Below, one piece after another: positions 13,207-15,980 of a stretch of 15,980 bases of DNA (positions are counted from its first letter, which is position 1; every line of letters begins with the position of its first letter). A program made the translations under genes and the position numbers. Below the pieces are notes generated by a model. The model did no database searches. It was not told the DNA's origin and saw only the letters and a program-made list of their open reading frames with translations. The DNA is from CAYSNP01 sp050945855. GTDB taxonomy: Bacteria > Bacillota > Clostridia > Christensenellales > DTU072. The stretch covers positions 1 through 15,980 of the forward strand of contig JBMNTS010000027.1 of the NCBI GenBank assembly GCA_050945855.1, in the 5' to 3' direction.

Positions 13207-13528
13207 TTTCCACTTCCTCCAATTTAATCATAGACGGATAGCCGCCCGCGATATCCTTAAGCCCCTCCAGTAAGGTGAGCATAACCGCATCCGCGCAAGC
13301 CTGCTTATCCTTGTCCTTTACGTCTACCTCTATCTTAAGGTAGCCGTCCCTGATTGTATACTTTGGGTCTGCCATAACTACGTTTTTGAGACCCAAAAGC
13401 GCTGTTTGAGTAATAGCCGACACCGCCGCGCACAGCATATCGTATTCGCCCGTCCCGCTTTGCGCGTGACCTTTGACTTCTAAGGATACGATATGTCCCG
13501 TTTTGACGATGTATCGGGCTGCAATCAT
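13196..13528 (-). CDS. prp: Ribosomal-processing cysteine protease Prp (YsxB)
   Basis: A 110-residue cysteine protease that trims the N-terminus of L27, an essential step in 50S assembly in organisms with the extended L27. The catalytic pair is H21 in V18-K-G-H-A and C33 in D30-M-L-C-A-A-V-S, matching His22 and Cys34 of the Staphylococcus enzyme. The segment G25 to A41 is the conserved active-site loop and helix. Length is typical. The start codon overlaps the rplU stop as ATGA and has no separate RBS, so translation depends on rplU. Its own end overlaps rpmA by 11 bases. The L27 target has the matching cleavage site, supporting the assignment. Confidence 0.95.
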   Translation of the reverse strand: MIAARYIVKTGHIVSLEVKGHAQSGTGEYDMLCAAVSAITQTALLGLKNVVMADPKYTIRDGYLKIEVDVKDKDKQACADAVMLTLLEGLKDIAGGYPSMIKLEEVENVY

Positions 13529-13833
13529 TTTGCGACTATGTCGATAATTTTAAGCTCTGTAAAGGGCTGACGATGGCCTTGTCTTTTGCGCTGGTTCTTC
13601 TTGGCTTTATACTTAAAGATATTTATCTTTTCGCCTCTGCCTGCGTAAGTAACCTCCGCAAGAGCGTAAGCGCCTTCTATCGTGGGCGCGCCGATAACGG
13701 TCTGTTCACCGCCCAGCATCAGCACATCCAGCTTTACCTGCTCGCCTACATTTACGGCCAGCTTTTCCACTTTAATCACGTCGCCTGCGCTGACTTTGTA
13801 TTGCTTGCCTCCCGAAGTGCAAATCGCGTACAT
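13525..13833 (-). CDS. rplU: Ribosomal protein L21
   Basis: The 102-residue 50S protein L21, which binds 23S rRNA. The sequence opens with M-Y-A-I-C-T-S-G-G-K-Q-Y-K-V, the family signature. Residues 72-90 (F73-KYKAKKNQRKRQGHRQPF) form the basic loop that contacts rRNA. It is the first gene of the operon, with a strong RBS (AGGAGG, 13842-13847) and a promoter at 13911-13938. Its stop overlaps prp by four bases. Confidence 0.98.
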   Translation of the reverse strand: MYAICTSGGKQYKVSAGDVIKVEKLAVNVGEQVKLDVLMLGGEQTVIGAPTIEGAYALAEVTYAGRGEKINIFKYKAKKNQRKRQGHRQPFTELKIIDIVAK

Positions 13834-13860
13834 ACTCTAAACCTCCTATCCCAAGACTCG

Positions 13861-13885
13861 CTAAGTCAGGCGGGAATAATATTCC
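13861..13885 (-). promoter_or_regulatory. Leader hairpins before rplU
   Basis: In the transcribed leader, GGAATA-T-TATTCC (13873-13885) is a tight hairpin. GACT and AGTC around TAGCG (about 13855-13867) can form a second one next to the RBS. Bacillota often carry an autoregulatory leader before rplU, so this is a candidate L21 leader; I could not match a consensus. Confidence 0.35.
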
Positions 13886-13910
13886 TCTTTTTTGCCTTTA
13901 TTAAGCGGTT

Positions 13911-13938
13911 ATTCTAATTTATCATATTTGCATTTCAA
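13911..13938 (-). promoter_or_regulatory. Promoter of the rplU operon
   Basis: On the minus strand TTGAAA (13933-13938) and TAGAAT (13911-13916) are 16 bases apart. An overlapping alternative is TTGCAT with TAAATT at 17 bases and an extended -10 TGA. Either gives a leader of about 70 bases. Confidence 0.7.
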
Positions 13939-13944
13939 ATGCAA
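13928..13944. promoter_or_regulatory. 17-base palindrome over the rplU -35 region
   Basis: TTGCATTT-C-AAATGCAA is a perfect inverted repeat with a one-base centre. It covers the -35 hexamer of the rplU promoter, as expected of an operator. The binding protein is unknown. Confidence 0.55.
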
Positions 13945-13986
13945 GAAAAAATATGCCCGAATAATATTAATTATTGGAAACTTCGC

Positions 13987-14008
13987 AAAAAACTTACCTG
14001 TTTTTTTT
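13987..14008 (-). terminator. Weak terminator-like hairpin after the glycosidase-like gene
   Basis: On the minus strand AAAAAAC-AGGTAA-GTTTTTT forms a seven-pair AT-rich stem ending in T6, about 10 bases after the stop at 14018. The low GC content makes it a weak terminator. Confidence 0.4.
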
Positions 14009-14017
14009 GTTAATCCG

Positions 14018-15980
14018 CTAATTACTTATTTTATTACGCAGCGGGCGCACCTTGTGCGCGTCTATGATTATCAGCGTTTTTCCTTTTTCCACGTTGAAAT
14101 TGTAATTGCGCTCCCCCTGCTTGATATTGTCAAACAGAGGCAGAGTGATGTCAAAAGTTATATCCGAATCCGCGATAACATAAAACTCTATGCCTTCGGG
14201 GTTGATAATCAGGTTGCGCACGCAAAACCTGCCGCCCTCCCCTCTAATAACTTCCTTGCCGTTAATCTGCAAAGAGGTCGCCTGAGGAGTGGAATTGAGG
14301 GTAAAACTATATCCCCAGAACCTGTAATTGGTTATGCCCGATTGTCCTTGCGCAAGGCTGGCAAAGCGCAAAGCGGGTCGCAGGTCCTCTCTGAAATATT
14401 CCACGCCTATCATCTCTTCCGCGCCCATAAGCCCCATAAGGTTGCCGGAAAGGCAGTTCTCCGCCTGCCCTTTTATCGGTCTGGGGGCGGGGGTAAAGGT
14501 CGCGGGCGCCGCTTTGTTGAGGTCAAACTCCCGCTCCCACATTCTGCAGGAAGCCGCGGCAAGCTCCGCCTGCAAATCACATATCCCGTAACGGCAAAGC
14601 CCTAAATATATCAGGTAATTGATAAAGGGCAGCACTTCTCCCCTGAAGCCCTTGTACGCCTCGGAGTATCCCTTCGCTTTTTTGCCGTAATAAATGTTGT
14701 TTTTTGGGATGGTGGGCACAGGGTACTCTCCCCAGAACTTGGCGGTGTCCTTTAAATTCTGCAGCACGCTTTCCAGCCGCTCCGCATTGTCAACGGCGCC
14801 CGCAGTAAGCGGCAGAAAGTTGGTTGCTCCGTAGAAGGGGGCGAAATCCCCGTCCAGATACCTGTCCATATACATGCCCAACTTGCCGTTGTATAATTTG
14901 TCGTTGATGTTTTCCTTCAGCTCGTTGTAAAAGCTCTTAAACCGCTCGTAAAGCACCGTATCGCCCACCGCGCGGCTCATTTTGTATATCACTTCAAGGG
15001 CGATTAATTTATAGCAGGAATAATCCAGAGAGTAAAGCTGCGCCGCTCTGGTGTCTTTCAACGGCGAATTATCCTGCTTGTACGCCAACTCTCTTTTGGA
15101 AAGGGGGTCGACAAGCGCAAGTTCCCCGTTTTGGGCAAAATTATTAAGGATAGTGGGCAGCGTCTTTAATATTATCTCTTTGTTGCGGGTGCGCATATAA
15201 ATGATGTAGCTTACAATCGCCCCCATTATTTTGTCCGCGCACGCCACCTCAATCTGAGTCAGCGCGCTCTTTTGCTGATTGAGCAGGCTGGCAATCAACG
15301 CGCCCGTAGCCATTTCGGTAGGGTCGAAGTTGTAGTAAAAATCCTGCTTTTTGCGCTTTTCGATAAATATGCTGTCCATTAAATAAGGGTCGTAAATGCG
15401 GTTGGCGCAGCAGTTGCTCACAATCTTTCCTATGTTTGCGCCCAGCGCGCCCGTACCCTTAATCTTTTCCGCGGAAAACAATATTTCCGCCCTGCTGATG
15501 CCCGCGTTCAATTCGTTTAATGTGGGTACGTTGTCAAAGACGTTTTTCTCGTCCACTTCCAGATATATCACGGCGTGAGGGTCAACGCTGGTCAACTCAA
15601 ACTCGAACACCACTTCCTTTTTATTGTTGGAGGCGATAGTCGTACGGTTGTAGCTTTTGGCAAAGAAAAATTCCTTTTTGGCGTTTTCGTCATCCAAAAC
15701 TACCTCATATCGGTCCCTGAACTCCACGTCGTAGTCTTTGGCGATTATCTCTCCCTTGATAACCGCGCGCGCGGAAGCGCAGCCGGACACGATATTGTTT
15801 TGCACGCTTAAGGCGCCGTCCTCTGGCACGATGGGGTAAAATAACACTCTGACCCTTGTGCTTTTTATGGCGGACAGGCTCATAACCAGCGCGGATTTTT
15901 TGTAAGCGACTATACTCGCGGCTATATCGCCCACGGTAAAATACGCGAACTTGTTGTCGCTGCCTATGGTAAAATATTCG
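14018..15980 (-). CDS. MGH1/GH63-like glycoside hydrolase-type protein (5' end outside window)
   Basis: At least 653 residues, open to the window edge. A GTG at 15932-15934 is not a likely start because the frame continues upstream as E-Y-F-T-I-G-S-D. The N-terminal part (about 15980-15400) is beta-rich, like the sandwich domain of such enzymes. The next part has the (alpha/alpha)6-barrel pattern of GH37/GH63/MGH1 proteins: Q-D-N-S-P (15062-15076; its D matches the W-D-N-S-P acid), F-L-P-L-x-A-G (14794-14814), F-W-G-E-Y-P-V-P-T-I (14708-14737) and R-G-E-x-x-P-F-I-N-Y-L-I-Y-x-G-L (14597-14647), which replaces the usual W-R-G-P-V-W. A later A-E-N (about 14455-14463) may hold the base. Several aromatic residues of the family are missing, so activity is uncertain. 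Role: oligosaccharide hydrolysis, inferred. It ends with TAG. Confidence 0.75.
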   Translation of the reverse strand, partial: EYFTIGSDNKFAYFTVGDIAASIVAYKKSALVMSLSAIKSTRVRVLFYPIVPEDGALSVQNNIVSGCASARAVIKGEIIAKDYDVEFRDRYEVVLDDENAKKEFFFAKSYNRTTIASNNKKEVVFEFELTSVDPHAVIYLEVDEKNVFDNVPTLNELNAGISRAEILFSAEKIKGTGALGANIGKIVSNCCANRIYDPYLMDSIFIEKRKKQDFYYNFDPTEMATGALIASLLNQQKSALTQIEVACADKIMGAIVSYIIYMRTRNKEIILKTLPTILNNFAQNGELALVDPLSKRELAYKQDNSPLKDTRAAQLYSLDYSCYKLIALEVIYKMSRAVGDTVLYERFKSFYNELKENINDKLYNGKLGMYMDRYLDGDFAPFYGATNFLPLTAGAVDNAERLESVLQNLKDTAKFWGEYPVPTIPKNNIYYGKKAKGYSEAYKGFRGEVLPFINYLIYLGLCRYGICDLQAELAAASCRMWEREFDLNKAAPATFTPAPRPIKGQAENCLSGNLMGLMGAEEMIGVEYFREDLRPALRFASLAQGQSGITNYRFWGYSFTLNSTPQATSLQINGKEVIRGEGGRFCVRNLIINPEGIEFYVIADSDITFDITLPLFDNIKQGERNYNFNVEKGKTLIIIDAHKVRPLRNKISN

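Noticed and set aside
15932..15934. GTG as the start of the glycosidase-like gene
   Set aside because: The frame stays open upstream to the window edge with protein-like sequence and there is no RBS, so the true start lies outside.

Overview
The window looks like chromosome from a Gram-positive, Clostridia-type bacterium (Bacillota). The rplU-prp-rpmA cluster encodes an L27 with the N-terminal extension that is cut off by the Prp protease, gyrB lacks the large insertion found in proteobacteria, ribosome-binding sites are strong AGGAGG types, and intergenic DNA is AT-rich. I cannot name a genus. No tRNA, rRNA, IS element or CRISPR array is visible.

Layout. Bases 1-1116 hold no credible gene. 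They contain a dense array of about 20 copies of a small hairpin (7-11 bp arms around a GAATAA loop), partly built by recent segmental duplication. A flavodoxin-fold gene (+) follows, with a strong promoter and a perfect inverted repeat between promoter and RBS. Next come a GPH/MelB-type sugar symporter (-) and, divergently, a SLC13/ArsB-type ion permease (+) with a long, foldable leader. The gyrB-gyrA operon (-) follows. Its 3' end carries a short repeat that overlaps the gyrA stop codon. Its promoter region contains an alternating CG tract flanked by inverted repeats. Upstream of gyrB is a single-gene unit (-) with its own promoter and terminator. It encodes a long charged coiled coil joined to what reads as a degenerate ABC-ATPase domain that has lost Walker A. 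Further upstream is an operon rplU-prp-rpmA-ogg-NYN (-), in which several genes overlap. The window ends inside a large (alpha/alpha)6-type glycoside hydrolase-like gene (-) whose 5' end lies outside.

How the genes work together. GyrB and GyrA form DNA gyrase. L21 and L27 are 50S proteins, and Prp matures L27. The 8-oxoguanine glycosylase is translationally coupled to a NYN/PIN-like putative nuclease, which hints at a shared nucleic-acid role. The sugar symporter and the glycoside hydrolase-like protein suggest saccharide use but are not adjacent. The items least explained by known families are the hairpin array and the coiled-coil pseudo-ABC protein.
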